NCBI GenBank assembly: GCA_031428275.1
Contig: JANPPC010000009.1
Span: forward strand, 1 to 64,000
DNA from: Pseudobdellovibrio sp031428275
GTDB taxonomy: Bacteria > Bdellovibrionota > Bdellovibrionia > Bdellovibrionales > Bdellovibrionaceae
Direction of reading: 5' to 3'
Length of the DNA stretch: 64,000 bases
In this document: positions 44,550 to 53,081 of the stretch, one piece after another
How the letters are laid out: each line of letters starts with the position of its first letter
How positions within the stretch are numbered: position 1 is the first letter of the stretch
The notes under the pieces: generated by a model
Told to the model about the DNA's origin: nothing
The model's database searches: none
What the model saw: the letters and a program-made list of their open reading frames with translations, nothing else
Position numbers and translations under genes: made by a program

Positions 44550-45203
44550 TTAAATCAGATCAGGAACAACTTCTTTAATCCAACTAGAATAATAGTTTTT
44601 TCGAGGCGTATACTTAACAAACCCGAAGGCCTCCAAAACATTCTGTTTTAAATAGCTAACGCAGGTTCTAAAGTCCCGACCCCAGTTAACAACCCTAGAG
44701 AACGGCCGAAATTCCCAGAACCCAGCGTGCTTATTTAGTATTTCAGGCGAAGTTTTGCGCTTCACTTTCGCCGCTTCTGACCCATCGCCCGCGAATGAAT
44801 TTCCGCGCGCCTTCAAAAAAAGCTTAAAACTTTTTTGGCCCATCACATGGCTTGCGATTTTTCCGGAAACAGCTTTGATGAAAGCCCGGTAAAGTACCCG
44901 GTTTGTGATTCGCAATAGTAGGTGGATGTGGTTGCTATTAATAGAGCGCTGGTAAATACGCACGCCGAACTTTTTCGCGAAGCGGCTGATGAGGTATTCG
45001 ATTTCAGAGTAGTTTCGTTTCGCCAAAAAGCTATCGCGACCCACCGCCCATTCGCTGCGAAGAACAAAGTGTATTGAATCTTTGCGCGAAAGTGGCCGTT
45101 GGGATTTGCGACGATTCTGTAGAAGTTTGCCGCCGAAAAACTTAGTTTGGGTTTTAAATTCTTTTGAACCTTGAAAGAGCGAATACTGTTTTGATTTTTT
45201 CAT
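44550..45203 (-). CDS. RAYT-type Y1 (HUH) transposase, apparently intact
   Basis: 217 aa from ATG 45203. Contains the HUH site as SNHIHLLLRI, an N-terminal HFVLRSEWAVGRD and a C-terminal NWGRDFRTCVSYLKQNV block, as in REP-associated tyrosine transposases (IS200/IS605-like Y1 domain). Single-copy, with direct repeats just upstream and a decayed relative at 12880-13147. Such proteins are thought to move or copy small REP-like elements. Confidence 0.85.
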   Translation of the reverse strand: MKKSKQYSLFQGSKEFKTQTKFFGGKLLQNRRKSQRPLSRKDSIHFVLRSEWAVGRDSFLAKRNYSEIEYLISRFAKKFGVRIYQRSINSNHIHLLLRITNRVLYRAFIKAVSGKIASHVMGQKSFKLFLKARGNSFAGDGSEAAKVKRKTSPEILNKHAGFWEFRPFSRVVNWGRDFRTCVSYLKQNVLEAFGFVKYTPRKNYYSSWIKEVVPDLI

Positions 45204-45289
45204 TGCCCATTCTGAATTCAAGAATGGGGCGATGGGCTTAAAGCGGCGGAAAGACGGTGGGCTAGTAAGGTAGGCGATAGTCGGATGCC

Positions 45290-45354
45290 ATGTATTAAAG
45301 TAGGTATCAATGGGGTCAAGTAAGCCGCGATGTATTGAAGTAGGTATCGATGGG
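45290..45354. repeat. Two 25-bp direct repeats beside the RAYT gene
   Basis: ATGTATTAAAGTAGGTATCA plus ATGGG (45290-45314) and ATGTATTGAAGTAGGTATCG plus ATGGG (45330-45354) differ at two of 25 bases, 40 bp apart. They lie upstream of the transposase in non-coding DNA, where RAYT-linked REP-like sites are normally found. Confidence 0.65.
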
Positions 45355-45403
45355 CTAACGTTCGAACGCTAGTGGACAGCGAAGTGCGGCCCTTTTGAAT
45401 TAG

Positions 45404-46171
45404 CTATTCGACTGAAGATTTTAGAATCTGCTTTACCTGCTGATTTTTTTGTCCGGCGCCCAAAATATTTTTAAGACGCTCGTGTAGAGAGCGGTCGTTG
45501 ATTAAAGCACCTAAAGTGCCATCGCCCCGGTCGATCTTATCGATAATTTTTTCTAGCTTTTTTGCTGATCTATCTAGGCTGCCTGATTTTACCGTTGCAT
45601 TTAAGCCGGCCGACACTTGATTTAAATGGCCACTGGCCTGATCTAGTTTATTAATTAAGCTTGGAATCTTATTTTGTTCTGTTACCGAGCGAATAAGTTT
45701 TTGAAAGTCAGAAATCGCGTCGAATAGCTTTTCGCTTTCGTTTCCACGCTTTGAAATGATTGAAAGAAAGTCGTTACCGTAGTCGGCCGCAAGCTCGTCA
45801 CCATCCGCGACTGCCACAGCGTCTGTTGAACCAGGAGTAATGTATAAATATTTGTCTCCGAGGGCGCCTTGGGTTCGGATTTCAATGCGGCTATCTTTTT
45901 TAATTTTAGACTGAAATCCCGGGTCGATATTGCAAATAACTTTGACTAGGTTTTTTGTCTCGTCGAAGTAAATGCGGTCGATATTACCGACTTTTAAGCC
46001 CGAAAGTGAAACCACCGCGCCCGTGTTTAAGCCTTGAACTGAATCGAAATAGCTTGAAAGTTCGAAAGATTTTGTGAACATAGATTTATTCGAACCCAGT
46101 ATAAAAATCGAACCTAATAGTACGGCTATACCGATGAATAAAAATGCTCCAACCTTGATCTGACTTGTCAT
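45404..46171 (-). CDS. mlaD: MlaD-like MCE-domain protein
   Basis: 255 aa. One N-terminal anchor (VGAFLFIGIAVLLGSIFIL), an MCE domain at residues 38-115 (VQGLNTGAVVSLSGLKVG, RTQGALGDKYLYITPG) and a helical tail. Periplasmic lipid-shuttle subunit of the Mla system. Overlaps mlaF by 4 nt. Confidence 0.9.
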   Translation of the reverse strand: MTSQIKVGAFLFIGIAVLLGSIFILGSNKSMFTKSFELSSYFDSVQGLNTGAVVSLSGLKVGNIDRIYFDETKNLVKVICNIDPGFQSKIKKDSRIEIRTQGALGDKYLYITPGSTDAVAVADGDELAADYGNDFLSIISKRGNESEKLFDAISDFQKLIRSVTEQNKIPSLINKLDQASGHLNQVSAGLNATVKSGSLDRSAKKLEKIIDKIDRGDGTLGALINDRSLHERLKNILGAGQKNQQVKQILKSSVE

Positions 46172-46899
46172 AAAATATTTCCTTCGATGAACTGATGAAT
46201 AAGACTATTTGGCTGATTTTTTAATTGTTCAGGCGTACCTTGCTCTTTGATTACTTTGTCTTTTAAAAATGCAAATTTATCGCATACGGCGAACGCCGTT
46301 GGCATATCGTGGGTAACTAGAATGGCCGTTACACCCTTCGTTTTTAGCTTTAAAATTAATTCTTGAATTCGTTTGGTATTGTAGGGGTCTAAGCCGGCAG
46401 TCGGCTCGTCATATAGTATGACTTCGGGCTCTAGCATCATTGCACGAGCCAAACCCACGCGCTTCTGCATACCACCCGAAATTTCGCTTGGGTAAAGATG
46501 TTCGGTGCCGGCTAAGCCAAAATCACTCAACTGTGACAAGATTCGGTCTTGCTTCTGAGCCGAAGAAAAATTCGAATGTTCATCTAGTGGATAAGCTAAA
46601 TTTTGAAATATGGTCATCGAATCGAATAAAGCACCGCCTTGAAACGCGTACGCTACATTTTTACGTAACGGAATCCAGTCTTGTTCTTTTAAATTTGAAA
46701 CTTCTTGGCCGTTAATTTGAATTGTTCCGCCATCAGATCTTTCTAAACCAATTAAGCTACGTAGCAAAACTGATTTTCCGGTGCCAGAGCCGCCTACTAA
46801 GCCTAAGCATTCACCTTTTTTTACGTAGAATGAAACGTCTTCGTGAACACTTTTACTGCCGAAAGATTTTTTAAAGTTTTTAACTTCGATTACAGCCAT
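46168..46899 (-). CDS. mlaF: Mla ABC transporter ATPase
   Basis: 243 aa. Walker A GGSGTGKSV, Q-loop FQGGALFDS, signature ISGGMQKRVGLARAM, Walker B VILYDEPTAGLDP and switch VTHD are intact; FQGGALFDSM is typical of MlaF. Powers lipid movement by MlaE/MlaD. Overlaps mlaE by 10 nt. Confidence 0.93.
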   Translation of the reverse strand: MAVIEVKNFKKSFGSKSVHEDVSFYVKKGECLGLVGGSGTGKSVLLRSLIGLERSDGGTIQINGQEVSNLKEQDWIPLRKNVAYAFQGGALFDSMTIFQNLAYPLDEHSNFSSAQKQDRILSQLSDFGLAGTEHLYPSEISGGMQKRVGLARAMMLEPEVILYDEPTAGLDPYNTKRIQELILKLKTKGVTAILVTHDMPTAFAVCDKFAFLKDKVIKEQGTPEQLKNQPNSLIHQFIEGNIL

Positions 46900-47681
46900 T
46901 TTTCAAGCACCCAGAAAACTTTTGCTAAGAAAAAGTCACCAATTAGAATAAGTAAAGAAGATGTGACGACTGCTTTGCGCGTTGCTACCCCAACTTCTTG
47001 GGTGCCGTTTTTAACATTCAAGCCAAAGTAGCAAGATGGTATGGCGATGAACAGCGCGAAAAAAAATGTTTTACCGAATCCTGACATATAGTCTTTGATG
47101 TTAGATGTTTCGATGATGCGGCGGAAGTAAAACTGCGGATCAATGTTTAATTCCATTGCGCCAACAATTAAGCCGCCTATGTTTCCGATGACGTTAGCCA
47201 TTGCTGCTAAAAGCGGTAAAACGATCAAACAAGCTAACACTCTAGGAATCACGATTTTTTTAATCGGCGAGCTACCCAATGCCCGAATCGCGTCGATTTG
47301 CTGGGTTACAACCATCGAACCTATTTCGCTGGCGATACCGGCACCCACGCGAGCGGCAAACATCAAACTGGTAAACATGGGACCAATTTCACGTAAAATA
47401 GTTGAAGCTACCAAACGGGGAACGTAAGGCTTACCGCCGAATTTTTCTAAGCCGTAGCCGAATTGCAAAGCCATAACCATTCCGATTGCGCCCGAAGTAA
47501 CCAGCACTAACGGAAACGATCGATAACCAACTTGATAAATTTGTTCAACCAGTAACTTACCGTTATGTGGGCTTTTGAATCCCTCGCGCAAACAATCGCG
47601 CGTAAGATAGACGAGTCCGCCAAAAAAATACAGCTGTTCATCGAGCCATTCTTTAGCTGATAGCGCAAGAGAAGTGTTCAT
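46890..47681 (-). CDS. mlaE: Mla ABC transporter permease
   Basis: 263 aa, five to six membrane segments. ARVGAGIASEIGSMVVTQQIDAI is the MlaE signature, followed by PRVLACLIVLPLL and the C-terminal region with GVATRKAVV. Inner-membrane core of the phospholipid transporter. Shares one base with the upstream lipoprotein gene. Confidence 0.93.
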   Translation of the reverse strand: MNTSLALSAKEWLDEQLYFFGGLVYLTRDCLREGFKSPHNGKLLVEQIYQVGYRSFPLVLVTSGAIGMVMALQFGYGLEKFGGKPYVPRLVASTILREIGPMFTSLMFAARVGAGIASEIGSMVVTQQIDAIRALGSSPIKKIVIPRVLACLIVLPLLAAMANVIGNIGGLIVGAMELNIDPQFYFRRIIETSNIKDYMSGFGKTFFFALFIAIPSCYFGLNVKNGTQEVGVATRKAVVTSSLLILIGDFFLAKVFWVLEKWL

Positions 47682-48175
47682 TAAAAACGAAGGCCATCGT
47701 TGAATTGCTGAAATATTTTACGATCGCCATCAAGATTGTTTCGTTTGCCTGATAAAGTCGTTAGGTAACCGCATTGTTTACGGCGAAAAGACATCGACTG
47801 AATTTCAATCGGCGCCCCATCAAGTTCGCCCTCTGAGTAATGCACGATTGAGGCTTGATTTTGAAAAAGTAATTTTTGCTCTTTAACTAATTTAAATTCT
47901 TCGACCGAACTTTCGATTAATTGATGTAGGCCAAGTAGTCCGGGCCCGGTGCTGCTTCCGCAATCTGAAACGATTGAGATTACGTTCCCCGTCGTTGCAC
48001 TTTTCCAGGCAGGGTAGACTGGTGTACTCATTTTTTCAAATGGTGTGGCGGGTTCTGACCACTTCACGTCTTTCGAGAAAGTCGGTGGGCTTTCTTTCAA
48101 TAAAGATGACACACACGAAACTAAAAATATGGGAAATGTAATTAAAATTAGCGATGCAACAAGTTGTTTTTTCAT
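47681..48175 (-). CDS. Lipoprotein encoded first in the mla operon
   Basis: 164 aa. Signal with lipobox FLVSC (Cys 21). Mature part is short, with Cys in SDCGSS and KQCGY, and a MSFRRKQCGY block; no known Mla subunit matches. Being first gene and one base from mlaE, it probably takes part in the same lipid transport, perhaps at the outer membrane in the place of MlaA or MlaC. Role inferred from position only. Confidence 0.7.
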   Translation of the reverse strand: MKKQLVASLILITFPIFLVSCVSSLLKESPPTFSKDVKWSEPATPFEKMSTPVYPAWKSATTGNVISIVSDCGSSTGPGLLGLHQLIESSVEEFKLVKEQKLLFQNQASIVHYSEGELDGAPIEIQSMSFRRKQCGYLTTLSGKRNNLDGDRKIFQQFNDGLRF

Positions 48176-48257
48176 GATGTGTCTTTATTATGTTGTCTAA
48201 TAATCTTTACGTCTAGATTTAATTCGGTTGGATAAATGTCTAGTTATTCTGTCAGTC

Positions 48258-48278
48258 TTTTGGCAGGACGAGCCAAAA
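48258..48278. promoter_or_regulatory. Inverted repeat upstream of the sigma-54 promoter
   Basis: TTTTGGC (48258-48264) and GCCAAAA (48272-48278) are exact reverse complements around seven bases, about 60-75 bp before the sigma-54 -24 box. Fits an activator-binding site for an NtrC-type regulator, but is short. Confidence 0.35.
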
Positions 48279-48334
48279 AAGTTGGACAAAATTTCCTAGC
48301 CGCGAAAATATTTGATACAGAGCTTTGAAAAACG

Positions 48335-48350
48335 TGGCACCTGAAATGCT
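48335..48350 (+). promoter_or_regulatory. Sigma-54 promoter of the flagellar cluster
   Basis: TGGCACCTGAAATGCT matches the sigma-54 consensus TGGCAC-N5-TTGC with the invariant GG and GC separated by 10 bases. Transcription would begin about 48360, only about five bases before ATG 48365. It is the only strong sigma-54 site I noticed and heads the whole flagellar run. Confidence 0.75.
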
Positions 48351-48364
48351 TTTTGATAATTCTG

Positions 48365-51142
48365 ATGAAAAAAATATTTTTTATAATTGTCGCTTTTACT
48401 GCCCTGAATTCTAAAGCCGCCGACGTAAAAGGTCTAGTGTCACTGCAAGGTGAAACATTTAATTTCGAGCTGACTGGACAAAAGAATTGGGACTATGACG
48501 TGAAGCGCGTTAAAGAAAAGAACCAAACTAAAATTCAGCTTTTTGTTAAATCAGTCGATCAAAATGCAATCGATAAAATTAAGTACATTGAAAACCCTTT
48601 CGTTAAGGCTATTCAAGTTATTCCGCAAGTTATTGATGGCAGGTGGTTAGTTGAATTCATTTTAAAAAATGAGCAAGTTGAAACCTTTGACTATTTAACA
48701 GACCAACCATCCAAGCTGATCGTCGATTTCTATATTTCAGCGACTCCGCAGGTTGAAAGTTCGACCGAAAAAGATGAAAAACCAGTACTAAAGTCTAAGA
48801 TCGTAAAAAAAAATCTGCTGCAAAAAGGGACTCAAGGGTCTAGCGCTGCCTCTAATTCTAAAAAGCGAGCTCCGGCCGAAGCCGATTTGTTAACTTTATC
48901 TACTGATGCACCCGAAGTTCAAGAGTCTTTGTTTTCGCGCTCGGGCTTGTACGATGGTGGAGATTCTAAGTTTAGCCGTTTTGTAATGCGTGATTCAGAC
49001 TATAAAGAAGAATCTGTTATTCGTAGCTTAAACAATTACTATTTGAAGTTTCCGATGCTTGAGTCTGAATTTTCATTTTGGAATAAAATTAAAGAAAACC
49101 GACCCGTCTACGAATTCAAATCTACGGATACCGATGAAAACAAACAAGCTCGTCTACTAAAAACCCTATTTGATAAAAAGCGTTTTTTAGTTTTTATGCA
49201 AACGGCCGAATGGTTTAAAAATAAATTTCCGATTTCTGAATACCAAGAGCTTATCTCGTTTATGAATGCAGATGCTTTGATTGAACTTTGGAAAGAAGAA
49301 AAGAACGATACCTTTTACGAACAGGCGCAAAGTGCTTATAAACAGACGTTATTGAAATACCCTGATTCAATTTTAGCCGAGCGAACATCTTTGTTAACCG
49401 GCATGTATGCGATTGAAAAGTTCGATTTTATGGGCGCTATCCGCACTTTAAACGCACATGTCGAGAACAAAAAGTACGGAGATAAAATTTCTCGTCAGTA
49501 CGCTTTGATTGGCCTAGCTCATAGTTACTCGAAAATTAACAAGTTAGACGAAGCCCAAGCCATTCTTTCGCGCTTAGAAGTAGAAAGTAAGAATGCACTT
49601 ATTCTGGCCGAGGTTGCGGTCCGAAAAGGTGATTTTTATTTCAGCACCAAAAAATATGAAGAAGCGGCGAACGCTTACGATCAGGCGATTAAAAAGCATC
49701 CGGTTGTTTCTCAAATTTTTCCGAGCGTTCACTTCAACAAGATGGAAGCTTACTTTTGGCAGAAAAAATATAGAGATTCGCATACGGCTGCTTTAGATTT
49801 TGCACGCACGTTTCCAGCCCATTCGTTTGCTCCTTATGCCTTAACTAGGGTTGGTGAATTACTTGATATTATGGGTGCTGATCAATCGCAAGTGGTGGGT
49901 TCTTATTTAGAAACCCACTTTCGTTACGGCGATAGCCCTAAAACTATCGTAGCCCGCCTTCACTTACTAAGCGCTCGTATGAAGTCTATGAAGACAGAAG
50001 AATTGAACGAGACTTTGAAAAAAATGGACGCGCTCGCGTTAAATAGCGAATTGCAGAATATCGATCAGTTTAAAATTGCGATGGTTTCAGACGGCTTCGG
50101 ACGCCGCAAAGAATATCTGCGTGCGGTAGAGTCTCTTTCAAAATTTTATCAACAGAACCCAGTTCGCCAAGATTCTCAACAGGTCACCCAGCGAATTGTT
50201 AGAAATATTAATGACGAGTTGAAGAACCTAACTGATCAGGGTCAGTACCGCAACGTCTTAAAAACCTATCGCCAGTACTCTGATACTTGGCTAAAGGGTC
50301 AAAACCGTATCGATACTGATTATTTACTGGGTTTAGCTTATGACCATGCAGGTGCTTATAACGTATCAATCGATAAATTTAATAAAACTTTAGCGCGGCT
50401 GCAAAATATTAAAGGTACTTCGAAAGAAAAGGCTATTTTAGTAAACGAATACTTACCTTCGATCGACGATCTACTTCTTAAAACTTCAAATGCTTATTAT
50501 GAAAATAAAAATTATCAAGATGCTTATCAATCGTTAGAAAAAATAAAAAATCCGCTTGATATGGCTGAAGAACAGCAACTAGAGCGTGTCATGTTGGCCT
50601 CGAAGTTATACGAGAAAAAAGGTGATCTTGAAACTTCGATTCGCTATTTATCAGAGCTTTCTAGAATATGGGAAGGCAAATCAGCTTTACTAATGCCGGC
50701 ATTACTACGCTTAGCTGAAATGCAAACAAAGAAGAACGATATTTCTGACGCGTTAAATACTCACCAGAAGAATCTTGATATCATGCTAGCTGATGAAACG
50801 GCTGACCCAAAAAATATTAGCGAACTTGCTAAAGAGTATCCGGCTCTTTTGATAAAGCAAAATAAGCCAACCGAAGCTATTCCGGTATTATCTCAGCTTA
50901 TTTCAAAATTTTCTAGTAAGTATCCGATGTCACAAGAGATCTATTCATTAGGTAGTTTGTACTTTAAAAATGGCGAAATTAAAAAAGCCGACCAAACTTG
51001 GGCTCAGCTGAAAGGTGATGACTCGCAAATTTGGAAAAAACTATCTGAAGAAAAATTAAAACAAGCTTCGTGGGACGACGATTACAAAAAACATATTAAA
51101 CGTATTCCAGCGATGTCACAAATAGAGGAGCCAAAGAAATGA
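48365..51142 (+). CDS. Large periplasmic TPR protein at head of flagellar cluster
   Basis: 925 aa from ATG 48365; an in-frame TTG at 48353 would lie upstream of the predicted transcript start. Signal peptide MKKIFFIIVAFTALNSKA, then an AMIN-like beta region (30-130) and, from about 290 on, repeated TPR-like helical pairs (e.g. ALIGLAHSYSKINKLDEAQ, GDFYFSTKKYEEAANAYDQAI, GSLYFKNGEIKKADQTW). Its position suggests a flagellar assembly or motor role in this lineage. Overlaps the next gene by 4 nt. Confidence 0.8.
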   Translation: MKKIFFIIVAFTALNSKAADVKGLVSLQGETFNFELTGQKNWDYDVKRVKEKNQTKIQLFVKSVDQNAIDKIKYIENPFVKAIQVIPQVIDGRWLVEFILKNEQVETFDYLTDQPSKLIVDFYISATPQVESSTEKDEKPVLKSKIVKKNLLQKGTQGSSAASNSKKRAPAEADLLTLSTDAPEVQESLFSRSGLYDGGDSKFSRFVMRDSDYKEESVIRSLNNYYLKFPMLESEFSFWNKIKENRPVYEFKSTDTDENKQARLLKTLFDKKRFLVFMQTAEWFKNKFPISEYQELISFMNADALIELWKEEKNDTFYEQAQSAYKQTLLKYPDSILAERTSLLTGMYAIEKFDFMGAIRTLNAHVENKKYGDKISRQYALIGLAHSYSKINKLDEAQAILSRLEVESKNALILAEVAVRKGDFYFSTKKYEEAANAYDQAIKKHPVVSQIFPSVHFNKMEAYFWQKKYRDSHTAALDFARTFPAHSFAPYALTRVGELLDIMGADQSQVVGSYLETHFRYGDSPKTIVARLHLLSARMKSMKTEELNETLKKMDALALNSELQNIDQFKIAMVSDGFGRRKEYLRAVESLSKFYQQNPVRQDSQQVTQRIVRNINDELKNLTDQGQYRNVLKTYRQYSDTWLKGQNRIDTDYLLGLAYDHAGAYNVSIDKFNKTLARLQNIKGTSKEKAILVNEYLPSIDDLLLKTSNAYYENKNYQDAYQSLEKIKNPLDMAEEQQLERVMLASKLYEKKGDLETSIRYLSELSRIWEGKSALLMPALLRLAEMQTKKNDISDALNTHQKNLDIMLADETADPKNISELAKEYPALLIKQNKPTEAIPVLSQLISKFSSKYPMSQEIYSLGSLYFKNGEIKKADQTWAQLKGDDSQIWKKLSEEKLKQASWDDDYKKHIKRIPAMSQIEEPKK

Positions 51143-51861
51143 TTCACGAATTTGGTTCGATCGAAATTCTAAGCCCATCAATGCGTGCAATTTTAGATAA
51201 TTTAGCGCAGCAGTCTTCTGAACAAACATTTGTTATCACGGGCGACCTAACGACTGGTAAATCTTTAATGGCCGAACATATAAAAAAGACAATTTATAAA
51301 TCTCATGCTATTGAAGTTTACGAAAATGTCGACGACGTTGTAGCTGTAGCTAAGCCTGCAATTTATACAGTCAACACGCAAAGTTGGATGCAAATTAAAG
51401 ATAAATTTAACCTAAATGCATGCCACGTCATTACGATGCCAAATTTGCAAGAGCGAAAAGCAGACTTGCCTCAGTTGGCTCAGTTCTTTTTACAAGTTCT
51501 TGGTTTAATGAACAATCAGCCCGCGTTCAGACTAACCGAAAAGGCTTTAGAAATGATCTGTCAATATGACTGGTCAGGTAATTTTCGCGAGTTTGAAACT
51601 GTGCTAGAGACCGCTGTACAAATTGCGAACGAAGAGGAAGCTAAAGGTTTTATTGAACCCGTACATTTGAATCTTAATTTAAATCCAAAAACTTTAGATT
51701 TCACCGTGGGAATGAAGTTAGACGAGATTGAACGTAAGTATATTTTGCAAACATTATACTTCGTTCAGCAAAACCGAACCAAGGCCGCTGACATCTTAGG
51801 TATTTCTATTAGAACTTTAAGAAATAAGATTAATCAATACCGAGAGGAAGGCTACTTATGA
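51139..51861 (+). CDS. Minimal sigma-54-activator-like DNA-binding protein
   Basis: 240 aa. Resembles FlrC/FlgR regulators but lacks a receiver domain and most of the AAA+ core. P-loop is altered (GDLTTGKS), no GAFTGA loop is present, yet the NLQERKADLPQLAQFF, YDWSGNFREFE (in place of YxWPGNVRELE) and C-terminal Fis HTH (RTKAADILGISIRTLRNK) blocks remain. Probably binds DNA but cannot itself drive sigma-54 open-complex formation. Overlaps flgB by 4 nt. Confidence 0.78.
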   Translation: MIHEFGSIEILSPSMRAILDNLAQQSSEQTFVITGDLTTGKSLMAEHIKKTIYKSHAIEVYENVDDVVAVAKPAIYTVNTQSWMQIKDKFNLNACHVITMPNLQERKADLPQLAQFFLQVLGLMNNQPAFRLTEKALEMICQYDWSGNFREFETVLETAVQIANEEEAKGFIEPVHLNLNLNPKTLDFTVGMKLDEIERKYILQTLYFVQQNRTKAADILGISIRTLRNKINQYREEGYL

Positions 51862-52259
51862 GTCTTTTTGATAAAACCACGGATGCCCTAGCGACTTCGC
51901 TGCAAATGCGGCAAGTTCGTCATAACGTTACTTCGGCTAATATTGCGAATGCAGAAACTCCGAACTACCACGCTAAAAAAGTAGACTTTGAAGATGCACT
52001 AGCTCGCGCACTAGACCTAGATGGTAAAGGGGCGCTGTCGACATCGCACGACGGGCATTTTGCCGTGGGTGGAAAACCATCAGTCGAGCCAGGAATTTAT
52101 GAAAATCCTGACATTGCAGTTAGTAACGACGGAAACACGGTCGATCTAGAAAAAGAGATGTCGGCATTGGCAGAGAACTCGATTTTATATAAATCAGCAT
52201 TACAACTGATCAATAAAAAAATGGCTGCGCTGAAATACGCCATTAGTGAAACGAGATAG
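51858..52259 (+). CDS. flgB: Flagellar basal-body rod protein FlgB
   Basis: 133 aa. N-terminal rod motif VRHNVTSANIANAETPNYHAKKVDF and C-terminal EKEMSALAENSILYKSALQL, as in FlgB. Proximal rod subunit, exported by the flagellar type III system, hence no signal peptide. Confidence 0.95.
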   Translation: MSLFDKTTDALATSLQMRQVRHNVTSANIANAETPNYHAKKVDFEDALARALDLDGKGALSTSHDGHFAVGGKPSVEPGIYENPDIAVSNDGNTVDLEKEMSALAENSILYKSALQLINKKMAALKYAISETR

Positions 52260-52261
52260 TC

Positions 52262-52705
52262 ATGTCAGATTTTTTATCGGGTTTTAGAATTGGTGGAAGT
52301 GGAATGGCGGCGCAGCGTGCCCGTATGAATTCTATTTCTTCTAACATTGCAAATATTAACACGATCAAGACACCAGAAGGTGGTCCTTACCGGCGTAAAG
52401 ACGTCGTGTTTGAAGCCATTCCAGATACTAAATCATTCGGCGACATTATTGGTGCGAATGATCCGAAGGCAGATTTTAATCGCGTCCAGGTAACAGATGT
52501 TGTTTATGATAAAAAAGCTCCGCTGCTAAAATATGAGCCGAATCATCCTGACGCAAATGAAGAAGGCTATGTTGCTTATCCGAATGTGAATTTGATGGAA
52601 GAAATGACCAACATGATACAGGCCGGTCGTTCGTACGAGGCTAACGTACAGGCTATTCAGGCAACTAAAGATATGGCTTTAAGTGCACTAGAAATTGGTA
52701 GATAA
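52262..52705 (+). CDS. flgC: Flagellar basal-body rod protein FlgC
   Basis: 147 aa. Motifs MAAQRARMNSISSNIANINT near the N-terminus, VAYPNVNLMEEMTNMIQAGRSYEANVQA at the C-terminus. Proximal rod subunit; two bases after flgB. Confidence 0.96.
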   Translation: MSDFLSGFRIGGSGMAAQRARMNSISSNIANINTIKTPEGGPYRRKDVVFEAIPDTKSFGDIIGANDPKADFNRVQVTDVVYDKKAPLLKYEPNHPDANEEGYVAYPNVNLMEEMTNMIQAGRSYEANVQAIQATKDMALSALEIGR

Positions 52706-52753
52706 TTTAAGTAGTTAACTCTAGTTATAGCAGAAATTAAGGGAGTATAGACC

Positions 52754-53080
52754 ATGGATGGTTTTACAATCTCAAATGCGAATAAGTTTCTAAACACGGG
52801 CAGTCTTGATAATAAAACTATCAAAGCTGATCCAAGTATCTCGTCGTCAAAAGACGCAGGTCCATCGTTCGCCGATACGCTTAAAGAAGCCGTCGGGAAT
52901 GTAAATCAACTTCACCTTGATTCAGATAAAAAAATGCAAGAGTTGTCGACTGGTAAAACAGACGATATCGCGGGCGTCATGTTAGCGGCCGAAAAAGCTG
53001 ACATTGCTTTACGTGCAATGGTTCAAGTTAGAAATAAAATCATTGATGCGTACCAAGAAATAATGAAGATGCAGGTGTAA
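52754..53080 (+). CDS. fliE: Flagellar hook-basal body protein FliE
   Basis: 108 aa. C-terminal half PSFADTLKEAVGNVNQLHLDSD through VRNKIIDAYQEIMKMQV is typical FliE, the adapter between MS ring and rod. Preceded by AAGGGAG. Confidence 0.93.
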   Translation: MDGFTISNANKFLNTGSLDNKTIKADPSISSSKDAGPSFADTLKEAVGNVNQLHLDSDKKMQELSTGKTDDIAGVMLAAEKADIALRAMVQVRNKIIDAYQEIMKMQV

Positions 53081-53081
53081 T

